Part shown: positions 33,127 to 40,816 of the stretch, one piece after another
How positions within the stretch are numbered: position 1 is the stretch's first letter
Layout: every line of letters starts with the position of its first letter
NCBI GenBank assembly: GCA_904397835.1
Contig: CAJFOV010000012.1
Location: forward strand, 1 to 51,941
Length of the DNA stretch: 51,941 bases
DNA from: Candidatus Aristotella avistercoris
GTDB lineage: Bacteria > Bacillota > Clostridia > Oscillospirales > Ruminococcaceae
Direction: 5' to 3'
Notes under the pieces: model-generated
Seen by the model: only the letters and a program-made list of their open reading frames with translations
What the model was told of the DNA's origin: nothing
Database searches by the model: none
Program-made: the position numbers and the translations under genes

Positions 33127-33792
33127 TTATTCTCCTTTTGTCTCAAATTCGGAGCCGCAATAGACCACCTCTGAGATGGGTTTGCGGCTGGTTTTCAAGT
33201 GATTGACTTTGGCCGTCAAATCCGGGTATCCAATGCCAATGCCCACGAGCACCGCCTTCTCCTGGGGGATATGGAGCACCCTGCGGATCAGATCCGGGTA
33301 CCCCACAAACACCGCCGCCGGGATGGTTGCCAGCCCGTGCTCCGTTGCTGAAAGCATGACGCTCTGGGAGAACGCGCCGATGTCGTAGTAGGACCAGGCC
33401 GATAGGCAACGCTCCATGGTTAAAAAGATGCAACAGGGTGCATGGAACAGGCTACGGTTCTGGAGGGTGAAATCCAGGTTACGGCGTTCCTCACAGGCAT
33501 AGACCTCTTCAAAGAACCGATCCATGTGCCCTTTGGCCGCCGCGGACCATGTACCTTGGAACGGTAGATCCAGATGGGTGTGCAGGCGCTGTTTGCGGCA
33601 CTCCTGCATCCCTTGGACAATGGCCTGCATCTCCTCCTGCCCCGCCACATAGACATCCCAAGGTTGGGAATTGGCCCAGGACGGAGTGCGGAAGGCATCC
33701 TGAAAGATTGCATCCAGCGTGCCGCGCTCCACCGGGGCATCCAGAAATATCCGGCAGGAGTAACGCTGCTGCAGAGCCTCCTGTACGGTCAT
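33127..33792 (-). CDS. Nitroreductase family protein, cassette 2
   Basis: A 221-residue FMN-dependent oxidoreductase. The N-terminal RYSCRIFLDAPV and RTPSWANSQPWDVYVA (about 35-50) contact FMN; LSATEHGLATIPAAVFVGYP (about 150) is the second family block. Such enzymes reduce quinones, nitro compounds or flavins. It is a paralogue of the next gene at 33810. Confidence 0.9.
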   Translation of the reverse strand: MTVQEALQQRYSCRIFLDAPVERGTLDAIFQDAFRTPSWANSQPWDVYVAGQEEMQAIVQGMQECRKQRLHTHLDLPFQGTWSAAAKGHMDRFFEEVYACEERRNLDFTLQNRSLFHAPCCIFLTMERCLSAWSYYDIGAFSQSVMLSATEHGLATIPAAVFVGYPDLIRRVLHIPQEKAVLVGIGIGYPDLTAKVNHLKTSRKPISEVVYCGSEFETKGE

Positions 33793-33809
33793 GGGGTCAT
33801 CGCTCCTTT

Positions 33810-34451
33810 CTATGGCAGGCGGTGGATCTGCTCCATACCCCTGCGATCCGTGCGGAAATGGTTGACCGGCGCCTGGGGGTCAGGGTAACCCAGCCCGATG
33901 CCAATGACGGGCCAAAATTTCTGGGGGATCCCCAGCACCTTGCGCACCGCTTGGGGATAGGCCACGGAGACCGCAGAAGCTATACTGGCCAGCCCGTGTT
34001 CCGTGGCGGACAGCATCAGACTCTGGGCAAAGATCCCCGTGTCAAAGACGGACCAAGTGGGCAGCCCCTCTGGCAGGCAAAGATATACCATTGCCGGGGC
34101 ATAGAACAGCTGCCGTTTCTGCATGGTATAGTCAAAATTCTTCCGGGGCTCATGGGCGCAGATACCGTCAAAATAGGCATCGATCCGGGGCTGCATCTCC
34201 GGCGTCCAATTCCCGTCAAAGCGGCGGTTCAAATCCTGGGGCTGTTTTTCTTTGCGGCAGGCTTCAACCTCCTGCCGCAACCGCTCCATGGCCTGGGGGC
34301 CGGCCACAAAGACCTCCCAGGGCTGGGAGTTCTCGCAGGAGGGGGAGCGCATGGCATCCCCCAGCACCGCCTCCAGCAGCTGCGGTTCCACTGGTTTGTT
34401 CAAAAAACACCGGCAGGAAAAACGCTCCCACAGCGCCTGGTGCACGGTCAT
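33810..34451 (-). CDS. Nitroreductase family protein, cassette 1
   Basis: A 213-residue paralogue of the 33127 protein: RFSCRCFLNKPV and RSPSCENSQPWEVFVAG at the N-terminus, LSATEHGLASIASAVSVAYP in the second half, and a similar C-terminus (GIGLGYPDPQAPVNHFRTDR). It is 12 bases after the flavodoxin gene at 34464. Confidence 0.9.
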   Translation of the reverse strand: MTVHQALWERFSCRCFLNKPVEPQLLEAVLGDAMRSPSCENSQPWEVFVAGPQAMERLRQEVEACRKEKQPQDLNRRFDGNWTPEMQPRIDAYFDGICAHEPRKNFDYTMQKRQLFYAPAMVYLCLPEGLPTWSVFDTGIFAQSLMLSATEHGLASIASAVSVAYPQAVRKVLGIPQKFWPVIGIGLGYPDPQAPVNHFRTDRRGMEQIHRLP

Positions 34452-34463
34452 AATGACAGCCCC

Positions 34464-35009
34464 CTAAAATTTTTCCGCCAGGGCAGCTGCCTGCTTGCAC
34501 CCATCCGTGTGTGTGATGTCGCCGACATTGAGCACACCAGGGATCAGCACCTCGCCCACCATGTTCCATTTGAGCAGGGCGGCCGTGCGCTCAATGGGAA
34601 TGCGAACCCCGTCCAACACGGTCATGTCTTCCTCCTCACAGCAGGCGATCAAGGCGCACTCCTTGCCGGCAATGTCCTTGCCCGCCACGCAGAAGGAGTA
34701 CATCTTATCGATCACCGCCTTGAGCTGTGCCGGGATGGAGTACCAGTACACCGGCATGACAAACACCACCGCATCCGCCTGCAGAATGGCTGGGGCAATG
34801 GCATTGAAGTCGTCATCAAAGGAACATGCCTTCCCTGTTTGGAAACAGGTTTCGCAGGCATGGCACCCTCCCACCTTCAGCTGCGCCGTGTTGAAGCGGG
34901 TCACCTGGTGGCCCTTGGCCTGGGCGGCCTGAGTAAATGCCTCTGTCATTGCAAAACTGTTCCCCTGCTTACGGGGGCTGCCGGTGAGTATCACAATCTG
35001 TTTGCCCAT
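34464..35009 (-). CDS. Flavodoxin family protein (NADPH-dependent FMN reductase-like), cassette 1
   Basis: A 181-residue protein, first gene of the redox operon. MGKQIVILTGSPRKQGNSFA is the FMN loop, FVMPVYWYSIPAQLKAVIDK the flavin-contact region, and GCHACETCFQTGKAC (about 48) a CxxCxxC...C cluster. Its promoter carries the shared AAGTACGCAC motif, and the divergent gene is an HxlR regulator. Confidence 0.88.
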   Translation of the reverse strand: MGKQIVILTGSPRKQGNSFAMTEAFTQAAQAKGHQVTRFNTAQLKVGGCHACETCFQTGKACSFDDDFNAIAPAILQADAVVFVMPVYWYSIPAQLKAVIDKMYSFCVAGKDIAGKECALIACCEEEDMTVLDGVRIPIERTAALLKWNMVGEVLIPGVLNVGDITHTDGCKQAAALAEKF

Positions 35010-35059
35010 GTTGATCTCTCCCCTTTTTCATATTGACAAGATTTTTCCTGTTAACTACA

Positions 35060-35087
35060 ATTATAGAGTAAATGGCCACCATTTCAA
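35060..35087 (-). promoter_or_regulatory. Promoter of the flavodoxin/nitroreductase operon
   Basis: On the minus strand TTGAAA (35082-35087), a 16-base spacer and TATAAT (35060-35065). Confidence 0.65.
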
Positions 35088-35106
35088 GTACGCACATTGA
35101 AGTTTG
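35086..35106. promoter_or_regulatory. Shared operator-like motif, site C
   Basis: AAGTACGCAC, then ATTGAA, then GTTTG. Its first two bases overlap the -35 box exactly as at sites A and B, and its far end touches the divergent hxlR -35 box. The second half-site is weaker than at A and B. Confidence 0.6.
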
Positions 35107-35132
35107 ATACTTGCCTTTTGGTTGGATACTAT
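35104..35132 (+). promoter_or_regulatory. Promoter of hxlR
   Basis: TTGATA (35104-35109), a 17-base spacer and TACTAT (35127-35132). It sits back to back with the flavodoxin operon promoter, so one bound regulator could affect both. Confidence 0.65.
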
Positions 35133-35150
35133 CAAAAAGGAGAGTGTAAC

Positions 35151-35486
35151 ATGAGCCTGGAGTGTATCTCCAAATCAGATTTGACCCAGACGGGGTTTCA
35201 CTACACCCTGTCCCTCATCAGCGGGAAATATAAGATGGTCATTCTCTATTGCCTGGCGGCCTTTGAGGTGGTACGGTTCAACGAGATGAAAAAATACATC
35301 AAGAGCATCTCCTACAAGACCCTGAGCGTCACCCTCAAGGAGCTGGAGCGGGACGGGCTGATCCACCGGGAGGAGTACCCCCAGATCCCCCCCAAGGTGG
35401 AGTACAGCCTGACGCCCCGGGGAAAGTCCCTCATCCCCATTTTGGACTGCATGTGCCGGTGGGGGGAGCAGAACCGCCAGCCTTAG
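35151..35486 (+). CDS. HxlR family winged-helix transcriptional regulator
   Basis: A 111-residue regulator. GKYKMVILYCL (about 25), RFNEMKKYIKSISYKTLSVT (about 43-62, recognition helix), LKELERDGLIHREEY and VEYSLTPRGKSLIPIL are the HxlR pattern. Many members sense electrophiles or quinones through a cysteine; here Cys5, Cys33 and the pair near the end (LDCMCRWG) are candidates. ATG at 35151 follows AAAGGAGAG. It is divergent from the flavodoxin/nitroreductase operon and is its likely regulator. Confidence 0.92.
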   Translation: MSLECISKSDLTQTGFHYTLSLISGKYKMVILYCLAAFEVVRFNEMKKYIKSISYKTLSVTLKELERDGLIHREEYPQIPPKVEYSLTPRGKSLIPILDCMCRWGEQNRQP

Positions 35487-35614
35487 GGCCTCCCACCCAG
35501 AGGAACAGGCGCAACTTTTGTGCTGGCCTTCCCCCAGACTGGGCCATTTTATGGCCTGGCTGGTCGCCCCGCTCCTGTGGAATGCCCAGGTTCCATGGAC
35601 TTTTTCTAACATGC

Positions 35615-35662
35615 AACAGCGCCGGTTTCCCTCAAAAGAAAAACCGGCGCTGTTCTTTTTTC
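35615..35662 (+). terminator. Terminator of hxlR
   Basis: A perfect 14-base stem, AACAGCGCCGGTTT (35615-35628) with its complement (35641-35654), followed by CTTTTTTCC. Confidence 0.9.
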
Positions 35663-35681
35663 CCGCAACATGCGCACAATG

Positions 35682-37052
35682 TTATTCGCCCTTGTGCCCC
35701 TCCTCCAGGGCCCCCTGCCAGAGCTGCGGATGCTGCTGTATCCACCAGAAAAAGCAGGCGATGAGGAACTCCTTGGGAAACAGGGCCAGCTGGGGCCAGA
35801 GGAGCAGCGGGTTCCAAGTGCCCTGGAGAACCCCCTCCAGCTCCTGCTGAAAGAGGGACACCAAGGCCACCTGCCCCAGGGCAGCGATCTCCTTGAGGCG
35901 GTCCAGGGCGGGCAACTTCTTGCCCTGCAGCAGGGCAAGGGCCTGCTGCACGTCCAAGTCCTGCTGCCTGTGGCGGAAGCGGGAGAGGGTCTCCCGGCAC
36001 AGGGAGGCAAAGGTGTACACCTTCAAGGGGGGCAGCCCCAGACATTCGGCGGCCAGTTCTGCCGCCTGCCGGGCCAAAACGCCCCACGGCAGGCGATCCT
36101 GCTCTTCTCTGGCAGAGGGATGCTCCAGCAGGATCTTGAGGAGCTTCCGGCGGAGCATCCGCGCCATGGGATTGGCCGTATCGTCCAATTTTAAGCGCTG
36201 TGTCAGCTCCAAAAAGGCCCTCTGCCCCACAGCATCCAATTTTTGGGCCTCCCCGGGTGTCCAGGCATACCAGTTGCCCTCCAAAGCCCCAAAGGCGCGC
36301 ATGGCATCCAGGTAGCCCAACTCCATATTCCGCTTGGACAGGGTGGGCTCAAACCACAGGAAGGGCCCCAAATCCCAGTGGGAGCGGATGGTGGTGATCT
36401 TGAGCCCCTTGACGGGCCTGCGGTACACCCCCACCCCCTTGATGTCCACAGCGATGATCTCCTGGGCCCCCAGCCGCACCGCCAGGCTGATGGGCATGTT
36501 GTCGTGGTACCCGCCGTCAATAAACTGGGTCTCCCCGATCTTTTTGGTTCGGAAGGCCGGGAAGCAGGCACAGGAGGCCATGAGATAGTCGGTGAGCTTG
36601 CCCTGGGGGATCTCCGCCTTGGTCAGCTCCTTGGCGCGCATGGCGGGGAACTCCACCGTCACCAGCCCGAACTCAATGGGGGAGGTGCGCACCAGATCCT
36701 CCTTGACATAGTCCTGCAGGAAGGTCTCCAGAGGGGTGCTGTCCACCCCGCGGGACTGCATGGCGCTGCGCAAAAAGTCCCCCCAGGCTCTGCGCTCCCA
36801 GCCGGGTTCCTCATAGGACACCGGTGCCATGGGCTCCGGCAGATCCATCACATCCTCGTTGTGAATGCTCTCCCACAGGGCTTTGGCGCCGTCATAGTCC
36901 TGCTGGACCATCATCACGCCGTTGAGGGCCCCCACCGAGCTGCCCGTTACAATCTGATAGTCCATCCCCAGCTCCCGCATGGCGCGCCAGACTCCCATCT
37001 GATATGCGCCCCGAGAGCCGCCTCCCCCCAGTACGACCGCACGTTTCGCCAT
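35682..37052 (-). CDS. Patatin-like phospholipase family protein
   Basis: A 456-residue protein. The N-terminal 270 residues are the patatin domain: oxyanion hole GGGGSRGAYQ (about 9-18), nucleophile elbow TGSSVGALNG (Ser near 38) and the catalytic Asp in FIDGGYHDNMP. The remaining 180 residues are helical with no recognised family. It would hydrolyse lipid esters. No signal peptide is seen, so it acts inside the cell. ATG at 37052 follows GGGAGGG. Confidence 0.9.
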   Translation of the reverse strand: MAKRAVVLGGGGSRGAYQMGVWRAMRELGMDYQIVTGSSVGALNGVMMVQQDYDGAKALWESIHNEDVMDLPEPMAPVSYEEPGWERRAWGDFLRSAMQSRGVDSTPLETFLQDYVKEDLVRTSPIEFGLVTVEFPAMRAKELTKAEIPQGKLTDYLMASCACFPAFRTKKIGETQFIDGGYHDNMPISLAVRLGAQEIIAVDIKGVGVYRRPVKGLKITTIRSHWDLGPFLWFEPTLSKRNMELGYLDAMRAFGALEGNWYAWTPGEAQKLDAVGQRAFLELTQRLKLDDTANPMARMLRRKLLKILLEHPSAREEQDRLPWGVLARQAAELAAECLGLPPLKVYTFASLCRETLSRFRHRQQDLDVQQALALLQGKKLPALDRLKEIAALGQVALVSLFQQELEGVLQGTWNPLLLWPQLALFPKEFLIACFFWWIQQHPQLWQGALEEGHKGE

Positions 37053-37288
37053 GGTTTTCCCTCCCAAGTGGTGTTTTTATGATTGTACCATAAAAGAGCG
37101 CAATTGCCCACCGGTGTCCTATGGGATCCAAAGTCCCAGTACGATTCTGTTCCTTGGCCCACTACCGCTTGCCCACCGTATGGAAACATTTAGGCAACGG
37201 TTCCCCCTCCATGGTATGGCGCCCCATCTGAAAGATAGAATGACCCAGAGTGGGTGTGGGATACATTTCGGCACGGATTCTCTATTTA
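37053..37288. other. Intergenic stretch upstream of the small-protein/sigma pair
   Basis: No supported gene or RNA is seen between the patatin start and the promoter at 37289. Confidence 0.45.
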
Positions 37289-37319
37289 TTGGAATAATAG
37301 AACAAAATACTCTATTATT
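37289..37319 (+). promoter_or_regulatory. AT-rich promoter with an overlapping dyad
   Basis: TTGGAA (37289-37294), an 18-base spacer and TATTAT (37313-37318). AATAATAGA (37293-37301) and its exact complement TCTATTATT (37311-37319) cover both boxes. It probably serves the pair at 37484-38007. Confidence 0.45.
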
Positions 37320-37483
37320 TTTGTATGAATGTTCCGAGCATGTCCCATTTTCCCCAGACCATTGCAATTACCTCCAAAGAACGCTATGCTAGAGGGGAAC
37401 CCCAGTCCAAAAGATGCCAGAATTGCTGGCCTATTTTTTTACCGAAGAAGGAAACATATGTTCTTATTTTGGAGGTGAATGCC

Positions 37484-37702
37484 ATGTCCTCTTTGAACCA
37501 TCTGGCCCAGCAGTATGATCGATCTGCCACCGCCATTGAGGAGCGCCTGGCCCTGCTCAAGGAGCGGCGAAAGACCGCCCGTGGAGAGGAGGCCTTTTTG
37601 ATGGACAAGCGCATCGAACTGCTGCAGTATGAGCTGTATGACACCCGCAACACGGCAAATTATCTGCGCAACTACTACAGACGGGAGCGTCTGGCACCGT
37701 GA
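37484..37702 (+). CDS. Small helical protein coupled to a sigma-like factor
   Basis: A 72-residue protein, not recognised. It is strongly charged and predicted helical (AIEERLALLKERRKTARGEE, then RIELLQYELYDTRNTANYLR), like a coiled coil. ATG at 37484 follows GGAGGT with seven bases between. Its TGA overlaps the next gene's start (GTGA), so the two are translationally coupled and probably act together, perhaps as partner and sigma-like regulator. Confidence 0.65.
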   Translation: MSSLNHLAQQYDRSATAIEERLALLKERRKTARGEEAFLMDKRIELLQYELYDTRNTANYLRNYYRRERLAP

Positions 37703-38007
37703 GGGAGCGGCGCACCACCCTGCTCCTCTTTGGCAATGTGGACCAGATTCCACTGGCCCACATGGTCCCCTGCGGCCAGGACAACGCTGCCCTGCGCAGC
37801 CAGTATTGGCAGATGCTCCAGCAGGCGATTCAGACCAGCTTGACCCCCCGGCAGCGGGAGATGATCCAGCTATATTACTTTGAGGAGCGGACCATCCCAG
37901 AGATTGCCCAACAGCTGCAGGTGAACAAGTCCACCGTCTGCCGCACCTTGCAGCGCGCACGGCGCAGGCTTCAGCGGGCGGTTCAAATCTGGCAACCCCA
38001 CATCTAG
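37699..38007 (+). CDS. Sigma-70 region 4-type DNA-binding protein
   Basis: A 102-residue protein. LTPRQREMIQLYYFEERTIP (about 48-67), followed by EIAQQLQVNKSTVCRTLQRA, is a sigma region 4 helix-turn-helix. No region 2 is present, so it is not a complete sigma factor on its own. Such short proteins occur in mobile elements and as UviA/TxeR-like regulators. The GTG start overlaps the previous stop by four bases. Confidence 0.8.
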   Translation: MRERRTTLLLFGNVDQIPLAHMVPCGQDNAALRSQYWQMLQQAIQTSLTPRQREMIQLYYFEERTIPEIAQQLQVNKSTVCRTLQRARRRLQRAVQIWQPHI

Positions 38008-38079
38008 GGCGTGGGGCTCCAAGAGGCATGTGGTGGACAGCCATGGGATGCAGGCATCTCCATGTCCCTTCCACCCAAA

Positions 38080-38120
38080 GGCCCTCCAACAGGAAGGTGG
38101 TGCCAACCTGTTGGAGGGTC
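38080..38120. terminator. Hairpin between convergent genes
   Basis: CCCTCCAACAGG (38082-38093) pairs exactly with CCTGTTGGAGGG (38107-38118). There is no clear T-run on either side, so the terminator call rests on position and stem strength. Confidence 0.55.
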
Positions 38121-38122
38121 TC

Positions 38123-38362
38123 TCAATCCAAGTATTCCGCGCAGCTGTAGTTATTGTACTGCTTTTTGATCCGCAGGAGAATGGAACCGTCTGGCTGTTC
38201 CTCCTCATCCACCACCTGATACTTGGTCCGGCTGCGGTTCAGCTGCATTTTGTAGTGCTCCACCTCCTCTTTCACCGCCCGGACGGCGGCGTCGTGGCCC
38301 AGGTCATCCTTGAGCTGGAAATGAATGGTCTGCAGCAGGCAGGCCGCTTTGATGCGCTTCAT
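38123..38362 (-). CDS. Small conserved-looking hypothetical protein, 79 residues
   Basis: Not recognised. It begins MKRIKAACLLQTIHFQLKDD and continues with a charged helix (RAVKEEVEHYKMQLNRSRTK) and a beta-rich end (YQVVDEEEQPDGSILLRIKK). ATG at 38362 follows GGGAGGAAG. Codon bias and the clean ribosome site argue that it is real. Confidence 0.6.
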   Translation of the reverse strand: MKRIKAACLLQTIHFQLKDDLGHDAAVRAVKEEVEHYKMQLNRSRTKYQVVDEEEQPDGSILLRIKKQYNNYSCAEYLD

Positions 38363-38541
38363 CCGTCTTCCTCCCAACGTTGGTATTGTTTTGATCAATA
38401 AAATAATATCAAAAAACAATAAAAGTTTTCAAAAGGCTTTTTTTCCAAAAATGGTGGCCCATATTTTTATGCAAAATGGCAAGGCTCCCCCTGTTACCAC
38501 CTGCGATGATCAAAAATTCGTGATTGTGCAACAAATATACC

Positions 38542-38570
38542 TTGATTTTTTAGGCAATATCCTGTATAAT
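38542..38570 (+). promoter_or_regulatory. Promoter of the inorganic pyrophosphatase gene
   Basis: TTGATT (38542-38547), a 17-base spacer and TATAAT (38565-38570), about 75 bases before the start codon. Confidence 0.75.
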
Positions 38571-38650
38571 AAGAGGCAACTTCCGGCCCAACCTGTGGCC
38601 GGCTGTTCCATTGGATCGGATTGGCCGCCATCTCTGAAAGGAGCTTTTGT

Positions 38651-39184
38651 ATGAACATTTGGCACGATATCAGCCCCAAGCGCATCACAGTGGATGATTT
38701 TATGGCCTTTATTGAGATTGAGAAGGGCAGCAAAACCAAGTACGAGTTGGACAAGGAGACCGGCCTGATTATGCTGGACCGGATCCTCTATACCTCCACC
38801 CACTACCCCGCCAATTATGGGCTGATTCCCCGGACCTATGGGGACGACAAGGACCCCCTGGATGTACTGGTCCTCTGCTCCGAGCCCATCCGCCCCTCCA
38901 CCCTGGTGCGGTGCTATCCCATCGGCGTCATCTCCATGATTGACAATGGGCGCCACGATGAAAAGATTGTGGCCATTCCCTTCTCCGACCCCACCTACAA
39001 CACCTATAAAAACATTGAGGAGCTGCCCAAGCACATTTTTGATGAGATGTCCCACTTCTTCCAGGTCTACAAGGCCCTGGAGGGCAAGACCACCGATGTG
39101 GACAAGGAGTACGGCGGCCCGGAAGATGCCCGTGAGATCATCGCCCAGGCCATGGACAGCTACATCGAAAATTTTTGCCGTTAA
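38651..39184 (+). CDS. ppa: Inorganic pyrophosphatase (family I)
   Basis: A 177-residue soluble pyrophosphatase. EIEKGSKTKYELDKETGL (about 21-38) and YGDDKDPLDVLVL (about 64-76) carry the metal-binding acidic residues, and the length is normal for bacterial family I. ATG at 38651 follows AAGGAG; an in-frame ATG at 38621 is too far from a ribosome site. Confidence 0.95.
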   Translation: MNIWHDISPKRITVDDFMAFIEIEKGSKTKYELDKETGLIMLDRILYTSTHYPANYGLIPRTYGDDKDPLDVLVLCSEPIRPSTLVRCYPIGVISMIDNGRHDEKIVAIPFSDPTYNTYKNIEELPKHIFDEMSHFFQVYKALEGKTTDVDKEYGGPEDAREIIAQAMDSYIENFCR

Positions 39185-39261
39185 GTTGACATCCTGCCCT
39201 CCGCTGCATGGAAGGTCAGGCGCGGTCTATCGGTCATGCTTTTCCCCTGAAAAGCACATCT

Positions 39262-39298
39262 CCCCCGCTGCCGGTGCAGCGGTGGTTTTGTTTTGTTC
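39262..39298 (+). terminator. Terminator of ppa
   Basis: CCGCTGC (39265-39271) pairs with GCAGCGG (39276-39282), followed by TGGTTTTGTTTTG. Confidence 0.7.
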
Positions 39299-39350
39299 CA
39301 TGGAAAGAGGGGCTATACCCCTCATCTCAATGTGATCCAAGGGATGATAC

Positions 39351-39385
39351 GAAAAGGGTCCCCACAGCTTTCGCTGTGGGGACCC
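39351..39385 (-). terminator. Terminator of the EamA transporter gene
   Basis: A perfect 13-base stem (GGGTCCCCACAGC, 39356-39368, with 39373-39385) and a TTTT run on the minus side. Confidence 0.8.
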
Positions 39386-39447
39386 TCTGTACTTGCCATC
39401 CAATCTGGGGCAGTCGGGTCGCCCCAAGGCACCGGGAACAGCCTCCT

Positions 39448-40419
39448 CTAATTGGTCTGAGATTCCTGGACCTGATTCTGGGACTGTGCCTTCTTTTTGC
39501 CCTGGTAGTTGACCAGGCAGATGCCCACGCAGACCAGCACCAACGCCACCATGCTTCTGGCATTGAAGACCGACTCATGCAGAATGACCGCAGAGAGCAG
39601 GACCCCAAAGATGGGGGTGAAGAAATTGTAGATGGTCACTGTTCCCATGGGGTTGTGCTTGAGCAAGAAGGTCCAGATGGTAAATGCAATGGCCGACAGG
39701 CAGGACATATAGAACAGCAGCCCCGCGGAGGGTAGGCCAGTAAAGTTCAGGCGGCCACCGCCGCACAGGCCCAGGATCACCAACATCAGGCCCCCTGCCA
39801 ACAGCTGGTAACCAGTGATGGTGACAGGATCGCTCAGATGGGCGATCTTTTTGCTGATGAGCTGGCCAATGGCAAACATAAAGACAGCAATGATAAGAAT
39901 GCCTTCCCCGTTCCAGGCAAAGCTGGCGTCCAGCCCGCCCAAGTTGATGAGCACAACACCTGCAAAGCCCACGATGCAACCCATGGCCTTTTGGAGTGTG
40001 ATCCGGTCATTTTTGAAGAAGAAGTGGGCCAAAATTACTGCGATAAAGGTGCCCATGGCTGTGAGGATGGAGCTCTTCACTGCTGTAGTGTTGGCAACAC
40101 CAATGTAGAAAAACAGGTACTGCAAACCAGTGTACTGCAGACCAAGCCCCAGGATGGGGAAGGCGTTTTTCTTGGTCAGCCGGGGGAACTTTTTGTTGTA
40201 GATCCACCCGAAGAGCAGGGTCAAAATGCCTGCAAAAGAAAAGCGGTATCCAGCAAACATAAATTTTCCGAACAGGTCGTCAGCGCCGATCTGAAACAGA
40301 TCGTACCCCACCTTCATGCAGGGAATTGCGCTGCCCCACAGCAGGGTGCAAACAATGGCCAGAAACAGCACATTGCCCTTTTTGGTAAAGAACTGTTTCT
40401 CTTTGGATTGTTCTGTCAT
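39448..40419 (-). CDS. DMT superfamily transporter (EamA family)
   Basis: A 323-residue membrane protein with ten hydrophobic helices in two EamA repeats: TLLWGSAIPCMKVGYDL and RFSFAGILTLLFGW in the first, and FMFAIGQLISKKIAH with MGTVTIYNFFTPIFGVLLSA in the second. Such proteins export amino acids or metabolites. ATG at 40419 follows GAGAGGAGAGG; a GTG six bases earlier is also possible. An unusually long leader of about 250 bases with two promoters and a terminator lies upstream. Confidence 0.9.
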   Translation of the reverse strand: MTEQSKEKQFFTKKGNVLFLAIVCTLLWGSAIPCMKVGYDLFQIGADDLFGKFMFAGYRFSFAGILTLLFGWIYNKKFPRLTKKNAFPILGLGLQYTGLQYLFFYIGVANTTAVKSSILTAMGTFIAVILAHFFFKNDRITLQKAMGCIVGFAGVVLINLGGLDASFAWNGEGILIIAVFMFAIGQLISKKIAHLSDPVTITGYQLLAGGLMLVILGLCGGGRLNFTGLPSAGLLFYMSCLSAIAFTIWTFLLKHNPMGTVTIYNFFTPIFGVLLSAVILHESVFNARSMVALVLVCVGICLVNYQGKKKAQSQNQVQESQTN

Positions 40420-40522
40420 TTCCACGCTACCTCTCCTCTCAACTTCGCGGGGATGCAATCCCCTGTCCTCTCTCTTCCATTGGAAGCCTGCCCCAATGGT
40501 TAAGCACCTACATGTTTTCCCC

Positions 40523-40546
40523 AAAAAGAATAGGCCCAAGGCCTAT
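40523..40546 (-). terminator. Terminator inside the EamA leader
   Basis: On the minus strand ATAGGCC, TTG, GGCCTAT, then TCTTTTT. It is upstream of the transporter start by about 100 bases. Confidence 0.75.
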
Positions 40547-40550
40547 AACA

Positions 40551-40579
40551 ATTATAACATACCCTTTTACAGGGTGCAA
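40551..40579 (-). promoter_or_regulatory. Proximal promoter (P2) of the EamA gene
   Basis: On the minus strand TTGCAC (40574-40579), a 17-base spacer and TATAAT (40551-40556). The start point would fall at about 40545, inside the terminator stem, so P2 transcripts should not form the full terminator. Confidence 0.65.
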
Positions 40580-40677
40580 GCCCACAGGAATACTCTTGCA
40601 AAATCGGCTGGACAAGCACAGGCCATCTGTGTGCCAGCACCGATTGTCATGATGGGGAAAGGAATGCTCCTGCTCTT

Positions 40678-40705
40678 ATAATACAGGAGTTGCGCCCCTT
40701 GTCAA
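40678..40705 (-). promoter_or_regulatory. Distal promoter (P1) of the EamA leader
   Basis: On the minus strand TTGACA (40700-40705), a 16-base spacer and TATTAT (40678-40683). Confidence 0.65.
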
Positions 40706-40724
40706 GTACGCACCTTTGGGTAAG
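40704..40724. promoter_or_regulatory. Shared operator-like motif, site B
   Basis: AAGTACGCAC, then CTTTGG, then GTAAG, overlapping the -35 box of P1 by two bases as at sites A and C. Confidence 0.6.
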
Positions 40725-40816
40725 ATACCTACCCCCATGCCAGCTTCTGCGGGCAGGGCTCCACCAGGTGGATACTCCCGGTCAAAGGGGGCCCACCTGG
40801 TGGGGCAGAGGGGAAT

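Larger units (their letters stand above)
40523..40672 (-). ncRNA. Structured leader or small RNA upstream of the EamA gene
   Basis: From the distal promoter the transcript would begin near 40672. AATCGG/CCGATT (ends at 40645 and 40602), inner CTGG/CCAG and CACAG/CTGTG form one strong interrupted hairpin. CAGGA near the 5' end can pair with TCCTG near 40590, and ACCC...GGGT forms a smaller hairpin before the terminator. None of the known riboswitch classes was recognised. It could be a riboswitch, an attenuator or a stand-alone small RNA of about 150 bases. Confidence 0.45.

Noticed and set aside
37484-38007. Prophage or integrative element
   Set aside because: Only the sigma-like pair is present; no integrase, structural or conjugation genes, and no direct repeats were seen around it.
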